Assembly (NCBI GenBank): GCA_038025085.1
Contig: CM076152.1
Span: 34,661,501 to 34,725,500, forward strand
DNA length: 64,000 nucleotides
Direction of reading: 5' to 3'
DNA from: Tetragonia tetragonoides
Lineage: Eukaryota > Streptophyta > Magnoliopsida > Caryophyllales > Aizoaceae
A program made the position numbers and the translations under genes. Below, in pieces: positions 22,996 to 34,095 of this stretch. The first letter of the stretch is position 1, and each line of letters starts with the position of its first letter. Under the pieces are notes generated by a model. It saw only the letters and a list, made by a program, of their open reading frames with translations, had not been told where the DNA came from and did no database searches.

Positions 22996-23235
22996 TTAAT
23001 CAAATTGTAAATTGGGTACAATCCAAGACCCCATCTCAGCTTCTGGATGAGCTTAACCGCCTAAACCTTCCCTCCACTTTTCATTTCTATACCCCAAAAA
23101 CTGCAATAGTAGGCCCAAAAGTAATATCTCCTTCATGCTCGTATCCTCAAATATCAACCGAAAAAGCTCACATTCCCCTGCACTGCCAGCTAAATTCTCT
23201 AGCTAAACCGAAACTACTTTGATATAGTATTCACT
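22996..23235 (+). pseudogene. Duplicated 5' flank of the thioredoxin-like gene (unit 2)
   Basis: Matches 45136-45370 without the transposon seen in unit 1. The match stops at 'aaactactttgata', upstream of the coding start in the real gene. Confidence 0.75.
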
Positions 23236-23993
23236 CGGTCCAGAATTATTAGTTATGTTCGATTTTTACTGCCAAATTTAACTCATTAATTTATTGAAAT
23301 ATATAAATTGAGTTACAATATGTAAATGAAATCATATGGTTGGATTTGGCTTAAAAACTTCATTTTATAAGATAATATTTTAATAAGTGTTAACATCATA
23401 TAGCTCTAATGATCGAAATCAATTGGCAAGCAAGACAGTGTTAAATAGGATTATTTGATACAATGATAGAGTTTGGGGTGGATAGCGTAGTGATGTATCT
23501 CCCACTTGTCTCCAACAATAATTAGGGAATCATCTTATTAATTATCCTTAAAGAGGGTGACTTCTATTTAAAAAAAATAGTAGAGTGATAATAGAGTGAT
23601 CCTAAAGTCACCGAATAATCACTCTTATTTTTCAGGAGAAAAACACATAAAAGGAGAGAGAATGTGAGAGGACTAGACGAGGGTTAGCAACCCTCAAGGT
23701 CAAACAAACATAAAGGGTTACCGACCTTTCATAGTTCATACGGAGGAGATTGTTGAACAAACATAAAGTGACCTTTTATAAGGGAGATTGTTTACCGACT
23801 TAGGTCACCCAATTAAAAAGAGTTAGATACACCGATTTATGTACATACACAGTATACAGAATTAATTGCATGGGCCATTAATATTATTACACAACTATCA
23901 CATGTGAAAATTCAATTGCCCTTTGTCCTATGATTATGACTAATGTAGTTGTGATATTATTTTGTAAAAGATTATCAAGGAAACTTTAGTTGC

Positions 23994-24001
23994 TATATAA
24001 A
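23994..24001 (+). promoter_or_regulatory. TATA box of GLP copy 3
   Basis: TATATAAA, at the same distance from the first ATG (24060) as in the other copies. Confidence 0.6.
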
Positions 24002-24577
24002 GCCAATGATGTCTTAACAAACTTCAACCCTCTACTATTAGTTACTTATTAGCTTCTATATGTCATTTAGTATGAGGATGTTGGCCATGATTGGTTTCCT
24101 AGCATTGGCAATAAGCTTTACATTTTACATAGCTAATGCCTCTGATCCAGGTCCTCTTCAAGATTTCTGTGTAGGTGTAACTGATCCTCAATCTTCTGGT
24201 ATGGTTCTTTATTTAATTTCCTTGTCAAAGAATTAATTTTCTAATTATTGTATGTTATCTCACATCATATCATATGCATCATATATATTTTTCTGTTTCG
24301 ATTGTGGTGATCTCTTTACATACAATTCAAAACAAATGATTATTAATATTGAACCTTTCTGCAAATTGAATAACCACTCTACGAGTCTAGGTAGGCATCA
24401 TATATATTGGTATAATGCCTCTTTGTCCAGTGTTAGAACTAAGTCTCATAAGGAAAGCTGGTCGTAGGATTGAATTTATGGTAAAGGTTACGAGCTCAAT
24501 TTTCATTATTTCTCTTTCTTAAACCTGTCTATAAATCTATTTTATTAGCTTGAAAATAGTACTAGAGTACTATTATG

Positions 24578-24878
24578 ACTATGTTTGGCACAAACAATTA
24601 GCTATTTAATAAAAGCTACAGTTTGAAACTTGCAACTAGTATTTTTTACTCTCTGCTTCCAAACAGTTTGTCATTAAATTTTTCAATTTGAAGCTACAAC
24701 TACGACTCATTTTGTGAAAGCAAGCTATCTCTGCAAGCTTTCACCCGCAGGCTCCAGCTACAACTACAACTAGTTTATTAGCATTTTGTAGCAAATTTTA
24801 GCAGTTTTCTATTAATTTCTTTCCTTAATTTACATTTGACAGCTTTATAGCTACAACTAATTTTGCCAAACATAGTCT
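24578..24878. mobile_element. MITE with ends actatgtttggca
   Basis: Perfect inverted ends ctatgtttggca and tgccaaacatag with internal 'agctacaactac' units. A partial copy (right end kept) is in the GLP2 intron at about 17600-17835, and GLP1 lacks it (near 10848). Confidence 0.6.
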
Positions 24879-26426
24879 ATACCCATGTCCTCCGGCAACG
24901 TTTCGGCCTCGATTACACTTACAAGAAAGAAGTTCTTATCAACATGACTGAATGAATATTCACTTCAAAGCTTTTTAATTTAAAGGATATGATCAATTTA
25001 TAAATTAAATATCCTGCTGTTATTGAAGATATGTTATTTTCATGTATAAGTTCCATTTTTCTTCTTGTGGGTACAACTTACAAGTGAGGGGACAACTAGT
25101 CCCATTTAGATGTTTGAGTTTCATGATTCCCGATCCTTTAGGCAATTAATATATAAGACGTGATCGGATAATACACCACAAACAAAACTACTATATATGT
25201 CACATCATCATCACTATAATAAGTATAAACTCTGTTTCGATCCTAAAGAATACATATAATTTGTAGAAAATTTGAACCAATGCATGATTAATTTCTAGCT
25301 TAGCTTGCAATAATTCTAATACTTGGTTAATTATATCAAAGTGGGTGTGTTTTTTTCAGTGACTCTCACTAATATGACGTGATTGAATAAGTGGAACCAT
25401 GATACACATATATTAAGTGTATGTGGAGAGATATATACACAAATAATCTCAACCATCCACATGTCCATAATTTAGAATCTTCTTTTTCAGCTTGTGGAGG
25501 GAAAATAGAAGGTTTTGGAGGGAAAATAAAAGGACCAAAGGAGAAAAAAAATATCAGGTTTGGAGCAAAAAAAAAAGAGGGAAAGTGAATGTGAAAGACC
25601 AAAAAAGGGATGAGAGAGAAAAAGAAAGGAAATAATAATAATAAAAATGAGCTCCATTGTTTCCGGTCATCTCCAACTTCTCCGATTACTCTCCGGCTAC
25701 ATTCCGGGGAAAAACGAATTTTCCGGCGAAAGAGGAGCCCGGTTGTTGTCGAGTTGTTCATACAGTAATGCTTTTCTACCCATATTTTCCGGCAAAACTT
25801 TACACCATTTTTTCTAATTAATTTTCCGGCGAAGAGTGTCTGCCCATTCTTTCTTCTAGTTGTTTTTCTTCTCGTGTTTATCAAAAAGTTTTTTTCGTAT
25901 GACAATCAAAGCAGGTGGTTAATGTATATATTGGTAGCAAAATAATATTCATTTGTAAACTTGTAAATGTAGTAGTTGGTAGCAAAATTGTTATGATATG
26001 CATTTGGAAGGCAGTAGTTGTTAATACTTGAATTTTTCGTTAGTGAAGACTTTGGTAGCAAAATTACATCTTTCCAAGTTAACACATGACCTTTTACTCC
26101 AAAAAAAAAAAGTTAATACATGACCATAAACTCGCCGGAATAAATGGCGACCTGGAAAAAAAAAATAAAGAAAGAAAAAATTTCTCGGTTCTATCTCAAC
26201 ACATGAAGACATGAATATTTCTAAGTGTCTAAATCAACTAGGAAATTCTAGATTTCACTGATTTTAGAAATTTCTAATTTTCGCCGGAAAATAAGTCCCG
26301 CGTTCGAATGTTACCGGGAAAAAAAATGAAGGGGTTGAGACGGTTGGAGAGAGAGAGGGGCGGGTAAGTACCGCTGCAAGATCGCCGGTAAAGTGTAAGG
26401 GGAGGGGGAGAGTCATCTGATTTTCT

Positions 26427-28322
26427 TTTTTTTTTTTTTTGGAAAATGGTTAGAGATTTATATTCCACCTTCCAAAGGGGGTCAATGTGACACCCTTGGT
26501 GAACAGTTACACAAAGAAGGCATAGCCAGAGAAGGTACCCCAAAATACAACACTGACTACAAGTAACAGAAAACTATCCCTCTATCAGTTGCAGCACGTG
26601 ATTGTCACAATCAGCAAAATCAAAAGCACGGGTACAAACAAGAGACTTAATCTGGTTACAGATTTGAAAAAAACCACGCTCTTGTCCTTTGAAAATACGA
26701 AGGTTCCGCTCTCTCCAAACTTCGTAAATGGTAGCAAGAAGAGACGTCCGTCTAAGCCGCTGTTGGAGCGTTTTCCCTTTAGCATTTGCACAGAACCAAC
26801 GTATTTCATGAGGGAGATGCCATGGTCTTCTGGTAATACGCAACCACCTTGGGATATTGGCCCATACAGAGCTAGAGACAGAACACCCAAAAAAGAGATG
26901 GAAGCTACTTTCACAGCTAGCTTTGCACAATACACATCGATTGACCCACTGAAAACCATGTTGTTGGAGAACGTCAATAGTAGCTAGGCTTTTATGCACC
27001 GCTAGCCAGGCAATCATACAATGTCTAGGAAGAGCCATTCGCTTCCAAAGAACTTTCTCCCATTTGACCCTCCCTCCTTTGGCCCGAAAAACATCACAAG
27101 CGAGCTTAGTAGAAAACTTACCAGAGCTTAACAATTTCTGTGCAATGTCTTTAGCATTGTCCAGACCTTCACAACACAAAACAAACTCGTCACGTAACTG
27201 AAGGAGCTTCCTCCAAAGCCAAGAAATCAAGCTGTTTGGGTTGAACAGACCAAACGTCAGTAGCTCTGAGATAATACTTGTGGACCCATCTGCACCAAAC
27301 TATATCTATGTCTTCTTGAAACAACTTGAGCAGATTTTTCAACAATGAGGCTTTGTTCCAACTGAGAACCTCTTTGATGTTGAGCCCCCCTTCCCTTTTT
27401 GGTGTACAAATAGATACTGCTCAATTTGCTCCTCTTCCCTTCTGTGCAGCTCCTCATCGTGGGGGCTAGATTGCATCTGAGATTGAATAACAACTAGGGC
27501 CTCCCTACTGCTGGCCACTCTTTCAGAGATTTTGTGAAAATGTTTTTTATGCAAAGACTTAAGCTCTCCTTTAAGAAGTCTAAGCTTCTCCATCAACTGA
27601 AACATCCGAGTACCACTGACAGGAGTACACCAAGTTTGTATTACAAGATCCAAGAAGGAGGGATGGTCAGGCCAACTATTCAAAAACTTGAATAATTTGG
27701 GTTTTTGAGGAGTGGGCCTGCTGATTGAGACCAGAATGGGAGAGTGGTCAGATATCGCAGGAGGGAGGAAGTCAACAGCAGAAGTGAGAGGCCCTTGGTG
27801 CCAGTGGTTGTTCCCCATAGCCCTGTCCAACTTACTCCATATTCGATCCCCTCCTTTTTGCTTATTATTCCAAGTATAAAGGCAGCCCGAAGCAGCAATA
27901 TCAGAGAGCCCTAACGAGCCAACACATTGAGCAAATTCTGCGATCTCAATGTCAGGGGTAGCAGAAGCACTCAAGCGTTCACTAGAACTAAGAACAATGT
28001 TGAAATCACCCATAATGAGCCAAGGAATGCTTATTTGGCCTCCCCATGAGATCAAATCAGACCATAAGGCCCTTCTCTCAATATAGTCATTCATAGCATA
28101 TACTACAGTGATATAGCAAGTTAAATCAGGAGTCAAAACTTTACAATGTATAGCTTGGCTGGTAATAACACAGACCTGCACAATAACATTTTGCCGATTC
28201 CAAAGAATCCAAATACGACCATTCCTATGGTTACCATAATTGAAGCAATGGCCCCAGGAGCCAAATTGTCGTCTCACAATAGTCTAGGAGTTGCGTTGCT
28301 TAACCCTAGTCTCCAAAATTCC
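26427..28322 (-). mobile_element. 5'-truncated, internally deleted L1-type LINE
   Basis: An 18-bp target duplication agagtcatctgattttct at 26409-26426 and 28323-28340 frames the insert exactly. The poly(A) tail reads as T-run 26427-26440. The insert begins inside the endonuclease domain (..ILETRVKQRNS), so it is truncated at the 5' end, and it has lost the reverse transcriptase. Confidence 0.85.
26574..28320 (-). pseudogene. LINE ORF2 remnant: endonuclease joined to zf-RVT, RT missing
   Basis: 28320-27339 encodes an APE-type endonuclease with WLIMGDFNIVL, RIWSKLDRAMGN and ISDHSPILVS. The reading then breaks, and 27230-26574 encodes the C-terminal zinc-binding part (zf-RVT) with RMALPRHCMIAWLAVHKSL and CVLCKASCESSFHLFFGC. 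The roughly 500-residue RT between them is absent. A deletion before or during insertion is likely because the target duplication frames the shortened form. Confidence 0.8.
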
Positions 28323-29468
28323 AGAGTCATCTGATTTTCTAATTTCTAAAATAAATATTAATTAAAATTTGTTAGTATTAAATGCTTGTTTGCTTTTCCC
28401 TTTAAATTTCAAATCCAAAATTTCAAAATCAATTTGAAAATTTGAAAAAGATTCTTACCCACATTTAATGAGATTCACTCAATATTCAAGTAGGTTGCCA
28501 AGTATAAGGCTAAGATAGTTTGTGTATATTTCTCCACATACACTTAGTGTACATATAGCCTTTTCCAGATAAATTGTTGTCACAGGTTCCCACTAATTAA
28601 TAGGATAAATGATTGCCACAGATTTGATCTTGAAAAATTTGTACAAATATATTGACTACAATTCCTAATTTATTATGCCTTTATGAATCATGCTAGATCA
28701 CATAACCTTATTTGTGTTCCCTTATTCCTTGTTTCCTCTACAGTATTTGTCAATGGTTTTTACTGCAAGAACCGAAAAGATGTCACAGCAAACGATTTCT
28801 TATACAAAGGATTTGACACAGTTGGAAACACAACCAACAAGTTAGGACTCAAAGCTGTACAAGTGAATTCCACCACATTTCCAGCACTAAACACACTTGG
28901 TGTAGCCATGGCTCGTGTAGACTTAGCCCCTGGTGGTGTAAACCCTCCTCACCTACACCCTCGCTCCTCGGAAATGTTCACCGTTGTACAGGGAACTCTT
29001 TATGCTGGATTTGTGTCTTCAAATTTACAAGAAGGGGGTAACAAATTATATGCTAAGGTGCTAAACAAAGGTGATATCTTTGTGTTCCCTCAAGGCCTTG
29101 TCCACTTTCAACTCAATATTGGTCGCACAAATGCTGTTGGTATTGTTGCATTTGGTAGCCAAACACCGGTTTGGTCACTGTTTCTAATTCTGTGTTTGGG
29201 TCTAAGCCACTTATTGATAATGCTGTTCTTAACAAGGCTTTTCAGGTTAATGACAGGGTTATTCAGGCTCTCCGGGCTCAATATATGTCATCTGAAAAAC
29301 AATTAGCAAACTATATGTAAAATGTTTTGGTACCAAGAGGTTCAGAGTGTGGTTGAGAAGACTTTAAAATAGCTTATAAGTTGTGGACCTAGAAGTTTTT
29401 TTAGATGCTCCTCACACAAGCATCTAATAGTAAACTCATAGACCCACAACTTATATCTTTTTCCCAAT

Positions 29469-29633
29469 GGGCATGTTCTTTTCAAATGGTTTTTAGTTTT
29501 GTCCAGTTTTGCCCAATTTTGTCCAGTTATCATTATTATATCCAGTTTGCCCAATTTTGTCCAGTTTGACCCAGTTTTGTCCAGTTTTAATAATAATGAT
29601 AACGATAATAATAATCTACTCAAAAAAAATGTA

Positions 29634-29679
<46 letters not shown>

Positions 29680-29818
29680 GTATATATTAATTTTTAAAAT
29701 AATAATAATGATAGTATTTTTATTACTATGATTATTATTATTATTATTATTATTGTTAGTATTATTAATAAATATTATTGTTATTATTGTTATTACTACT
29801 ATTTGAATAATAATAATA

Positions 29819-29905
<87 letters not shown>

Positions 29906-30089
29906 ACTGAAAATTAAACAATTTTCAGTTTTCCAGTATCTTCCAGTTTCTCCCAGTTGCTCCCAATTTCTCCCAGTTTGACCCAGTTACCAGTTAGATT
30001 TCCCAGTTTTGTCCAGTTTCTTCCAGTTTTGTCCAGTTTCTCCCAGTTACCAGTTTCAGTTTCAGTTTCCAGTTGAAAAGAACGTGCCC
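29469..30089. mobile_element. MITE family 'gttctTTTCAACTGG', copy D
   Basis: Inserted 149 bp after the GLP3 stop. Ends gggcatgttcttttcaaatg / (reversed) gggcacgttcttttcaactg. The same orientation as copy A. (TAA)n and (TTA)n fill the centre (29587-29902). The interrupted flank reads straight through in GLP unit 1 (tttcccaaacatagtcttac near 12926). Confidence 0.7.
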
Positions 30090-30452
30090 TAGTCTTACAT
30101 TCACTGTCTCTTAAGTTATGGATATTTGAAAATGAGGAACGTTTTGCTTGTTTTGAGTTTGGATTTCATTGTTTCCATTGTACTATTGTAAACGGATTAA
30201 ATAAAAACGTGTATGCAATAAATAATTAATGGATTTATTTATATGGTGTCCAATTGTCCTTTTATATGCAACCTTCTTTTCTTCCTTCTTGAGCAATGTT
30301 TTTTACATTATCTATATGGTGTTCATGTTTTTTTCGAAGTGATTTTCATGGTACTAATATAACTTTTGTTACATTAGTTGCCATTTGTCTCAAACTCATC
30401 TTTGCCTTCACCATAACAGTATTGATCTTTCGGAATCCAAACGGTAATTTTT

Positions 30453-30539
30453 AGGTTAATGACAAGGTTATTGAGACTCTTCGGGTTTAATATATATCAT
30501 CTGAAAAACAATCTATAAACCATATGTAAAAGATTTTGG
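30453..30539 (+). pseudogene. Fourth GLP remnant, last ~28 codons
   Basis: aggttaatgacaaggttatt.. to catatgtaaa matches the end of exon 2 of the other copies, with an in-frame stop (cgggtttaa) and no upstream exon. It is followed by GLP-type 3' flank to about 31050, so a whole 3' end was duplicated here. The join to the preceding flank lies at shared aggt.aa. Confidence 0.8.
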
Positions 30540-31056
30540 TACCAAGAGGTTTAGAGTGTGATTGGGAAAAAACCTTAAAATAGCTTGTAAATTGTGGGTC
30601 CAACAATTTTTTAGATGATACTCTCACAAGTATCTAATATTAAACTCCTAGATCCACAAATTATAAGTTTTCCCAAAAATGATCTTACATTCACCCTCAA
30701 GTTATAAATATTTGAATATGAAGAATAACGATTTTCTTGCATTGTTTTAAGTTTGGATTTCATCGTCTCCGTTGTACTATAGATCTTGTAAACGGATTAA
30801 ATAATGTGTTTGCAATAAATAATTAATGGACTCTTCTATATTATGTACATGTATTTGTATCCTTCTCTTAATTTCCCCTTTGTGAGCCATGTTTATTCAA
30901 AATCTATATGGTATGGTGTCCATGTATTTTTGAGGTGATCTACATGGTACTAATGAAATTTTGTAACGTCGCCCTTTGTCTCATATCCATCTTTTCATTT
31001 ATCATATTAGTATATCTTTGGAACCCAAACGGTAACTTTAGATAACAAAAAGACTA

Positions 31057-31216
31057 GGCCCTCTTTTTTTTTATCGATTCCATGCTGCATTTCGTTTCGC
31101 GCCGTATTCTATACTTTATTTTGTCTCACATATTTTTGAATTATCCGCACCGCGCTGATGTTCCGTTCCGTTTCGTTCCTCACTATCCCGCACCATTCTG
31201 CTGAATAGAACAGGGC
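31057..31216. mobile_element. MITE-like insert, second family
   Basis: Starts ggccctctttttttttatcg and ends gaatagaacagggc. It interrupts spacer that is continuous in unit 1 (near 13280). Internally related to the insert at 54701-54941 (shared attctatactttattttg.ctca..tattttt core). Confidence 0.5.
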
Positions 31217-31540
31217 TTAAATGCCAATAGAATTTTAATTTGGATTAATAGTTTTCCCACTTACTTAATTACGTTTGAAGGACATTATTAGAAGACACAT
31301 TAACAAATTTTTGAATGCCCGATAAAAAGATAAAATTAAGACGGATAGAGTATGCTTTTTAGTTAAATTCTTTCTTATCTACCTACCACTCCTACAAGTT
31401 CCACTCAATCTGTAGAGGCCCATTTATGCCCAGGCTCATTTGTGGGAGTAATTTGTTTTGCCATGCTGATCCACCTAATTTGTGAATTTGATGGAAATGG
31501 TAGGATAGAGTTTGGGCCCATCATTCTTCTTGAAAATATA

Positions 31541-31589
31541 AAGAATAAAGAATAAAGAATAAAGAATAAAGAATAAAGAATAAAGAATA
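31541..31589. repeat. (AATAAAG)n microsatellite
   Basis: About seven perfect 7-bp units. Confidence 0.9.
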
Positions 31590-32824
31590 GAATAACAATG
31601 CTCTTTGTTTCCAAACTCCCGACCAGTCAGGCACTCTCATCATAAAATAGGAGTTAAGATCCTCTATTATTATTGTCTTTAACATCTTTCTCTTTTTTCT
31701 ATCTCTCTCCTCTAACCATCCAAATACCTTTTTTAATTCAATGGTCCAAAAAAGAGAGATAGGTGAGATAAAGAGGACAACACTTCTATTATTTCTTTGA
31801 AAATAGTAGAGGATCCAAATCAAAACTAAGCAACTTTTTTTTTTTGAAGGGATTAATTTAGCCAACTTAACATAATCCTTTTATGTACTTTTGTTTGAGA
31901 AGACAATAGAAAACATATACTCTTATTTCAAGATTAAATCCTTTCATTTATGTATTTTCTCAATTTTTATTTAATTGAAAATGAAGGATATGGAGAATGT
32001 ATACAAATTTTAACACACAATTCTAGTTATCATCATTACCTTACGAATGTTTAAATGATACATGGTGTCAAGTGGAGGTGTAATGATGTATGCAGATGAG
32101 GCATCCTAACAGATTAATAGATTTGAACCTTGTTCCTACATGACCCGATCAATTCGATCAATTTGTCATTTGATATACGATATCTAGTCCACCAAAAATG
32201 TGTCCACTTATCTCATTTAGCCAACTTAATATTATTCTAGATTTGAGGTAAGTTGCAAGCAAATCTCATTATACGCGCATAACATTGTCAAATATCTGCT
32301 TCATAAAAAATATAAGGCTCTGCGATAGTTATGTCATTGATATCGTTTTAAGAAAAAAGATACCAAAGCATAAATTGTCAATGAGTAACAACCCACATTT
32401 TATTTATTAAAGAGACATTTATCTCTAATTATGTATCATATACAACAACAAAGGTTATCCGTTGTATATTCAAAGTGACATGGATCATAATGCTTTACAT
32501 AATTATTGTCTAAATTACAATCAGGTTGTTTAACGCAAAGTGGTTCCCAATTAGGGATGTCTACTCTGCTGGTAAGTGTGTAATTGAGCATACATGTTTT
32601 CAACCATCAAAAAAAAGTTGAAAAAAAGTTAGTTTATCAATTGATAATATAACTATGTAATGATGTGAGTAAGTCAGACCGACCACAAAGCATATCTAAA
32701 GCTATATCTTTGGCATGGACAAGCCCCTTTAATGGCATTTTTGTTACTAACGAACTGGTGATACTCGTTTTTCTTTACTTACATTTAATTAATTAAATTT
32801 GAAAATTTCTAAAAGAGACGTACA

Positions 32825-32862
<38 letters not shown>

Positions 32863-33300
32863 GTGAATCACGAATGCAAAAAATAACTAGTTATTTTTTT
32901 CATTGTGAAAGTTCACACACGCGCTCATACACCACACACATATATGAATAAAATAATTTTTAGACATAAAAGTAATACTTGTCGCATGACATAAAAACCA
33001 CAACTATTAGAAGGAGTGGCACAAGTGATGTCTTTTGTACCATGTTGAAAATTATAACTTAAATGACTACATCGTATAACTTTTTCTTTTTCTTTGTTTT
33101 TTTGGAAGCACAAAATTCTCCAAATAAAGATGTGATTGAAATGTGAAGGTTTTAGTCTCCTTATATACTAGAGGGATTAGTAATAGGTAATTGTTATTTA
33201 TAATTTTTCCAAGTCTAAAAGATAGAGATATGTACAGATTTTCTTCTATCAAAGTAAAGTTAAATAATATGAATAATGAATTTCAAATCCACCTTCACGC
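31590..33300. other. AT-rich spacer, no gene seen
   Basis: No coding or RNA gene recognised. It holds a (TA)n tract at about 32829-32854. It separates the GLP array from the Helitron-like cluster. Confidence 0.5.
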
Positions 33301-33412
33301 ATCAATTATATATATATATATAAGTGAGTTCATTTCGTGTGGCCACGACACGTAGGATGCCACGCAAGCGCCTAAAATTGTGTGGGCATGACACATAGGC
33401 GCCACATCGGTA

Positions 33413-34095
33413 CACTACAAAAAAAAAGAAAAATAGCTGCGGAAAAAAACCGCCGCTATAAGGCCAAAACCGTAGCTAAAAAGGGTCGGCGGCGGGGTTA
33501 GCGGCGGATTACGTCCGTAGCCATTTTCCTCGACGCTGGCGAATTTAGCTGCAGAATTAATTTATTCCGTAGCTAATGTTAGCTGCGGAATTAATTAATT
33601 CCGCAGCTGAGCATAATTTTTAATAATAAAAAAAAAAAGGAAACCCGACGCTACAAGTTCATGAGACCACCCAGCATGGACGCGCGTGGCCCAGCCTACC
33701 CACACGCGAAGAAGAATTAATTCAAGCAACATGCTAGCGCTAGGATTCGAACCCAGACCACCTCCCTAGCAAACAAACTTCCAACCAGCGCTCCACTCAC
33801 GTAGTTCTTACTATGTAGTGATTTGCATTATATTTAACTCATGTGTTTTCCAGCTCAAAAATCGACTTCAACTGCGGAATTAATGAATTCCGTAGCTGAA
33901 TTAGCTGCGGAATTCATTAATTTCGCAGCTAATTTTTTTTTTTTAAAAATTTACTTTTGCTGCGGATTATTAAATTCCGCCGCTAATTAGCGACGGAAAA
34001 TTAATATCCACCGCTAATCAGCTGCGGAAATAAATTCCGTGGCTGGTTTAGCTACGGAATTAATTCCGCAGCTATTTTTCGATTTTTATCTAGTG
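33413..34095. mobile_element. Non-autonomous CACTA-like element, copy 2
   Basis: Ends CACTACAAAAAAAAAGAAAA and (reversed) CACTAGATAAAAATCG, with GTA duplicated at 33410-33412 and 34096-34098. The unbroken site cggtatacgtata occurs at 36157 and 41710. The interior is filled with agctgcggaatt / aattccgcagct palindromic units. Confidence 0.8.
33743..33795 (-). other. tRNA-like segment inside CACTA-like copy 2
   Basis: On the minus strand TGGAGCGCTGG (33795-33785) and GGTTCGAATCC (33753-33743) keep the same order and spacing as in copy 1 (492-502 and 534-544). Confidence 0.4.

Larger units (their letters stand above)
25394..28566. mobile_element. TIR element in the GLP3 intron (MULE-like), with nested LINE
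   Basis: Inverted ends around aagtgtatgtggagagatat (25415-25434) and its reverse aagtgtatgtggagaaatat near 28520-28550. Flanks gaataagtg (25385) and agataaatt (28567) both align to ggataagtg at the empty site in GLP2 (about 20333), which suggests a 9-bp duplication and so a MULE. Boundaries are good to a few bases. No transposase is present. The non-LINE interior (25450-26408, 28341-28515) has no recognised gene. Confidence 0.55.
24060..29320 (+). pseudogene. Germin-like protein, copy 3 (frameshifted)
   Basis: Exon 1 24060-24198 is nearly identical to copy 2. Exon 2 starts at 28744 and keeps the signature PPHLHPRSSEMF and FPQGLVHFQLN, so the metal ligands are present. One T is missing near 29167 (caaacaccggtttgg against caaacacctggtttgg in copy 1). 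This shifts the frame about 50 residues before the original stop at 29318-29320; the new stop is at 29304-29306. The lesion differs from that in copy 2, so the two copies broke independently. The 4.5 kb intron contains a TIR element with a nested LINE. Whether the intron is still spliced is unknown. Confidence 0.8.

Noticed and set aside
25369..25905. Minus-strand open frame of 178 codons
   Set aside because: It crosses the element border into the GLP intron, has a Phe/Leu/Lys-biased composition and no domain.
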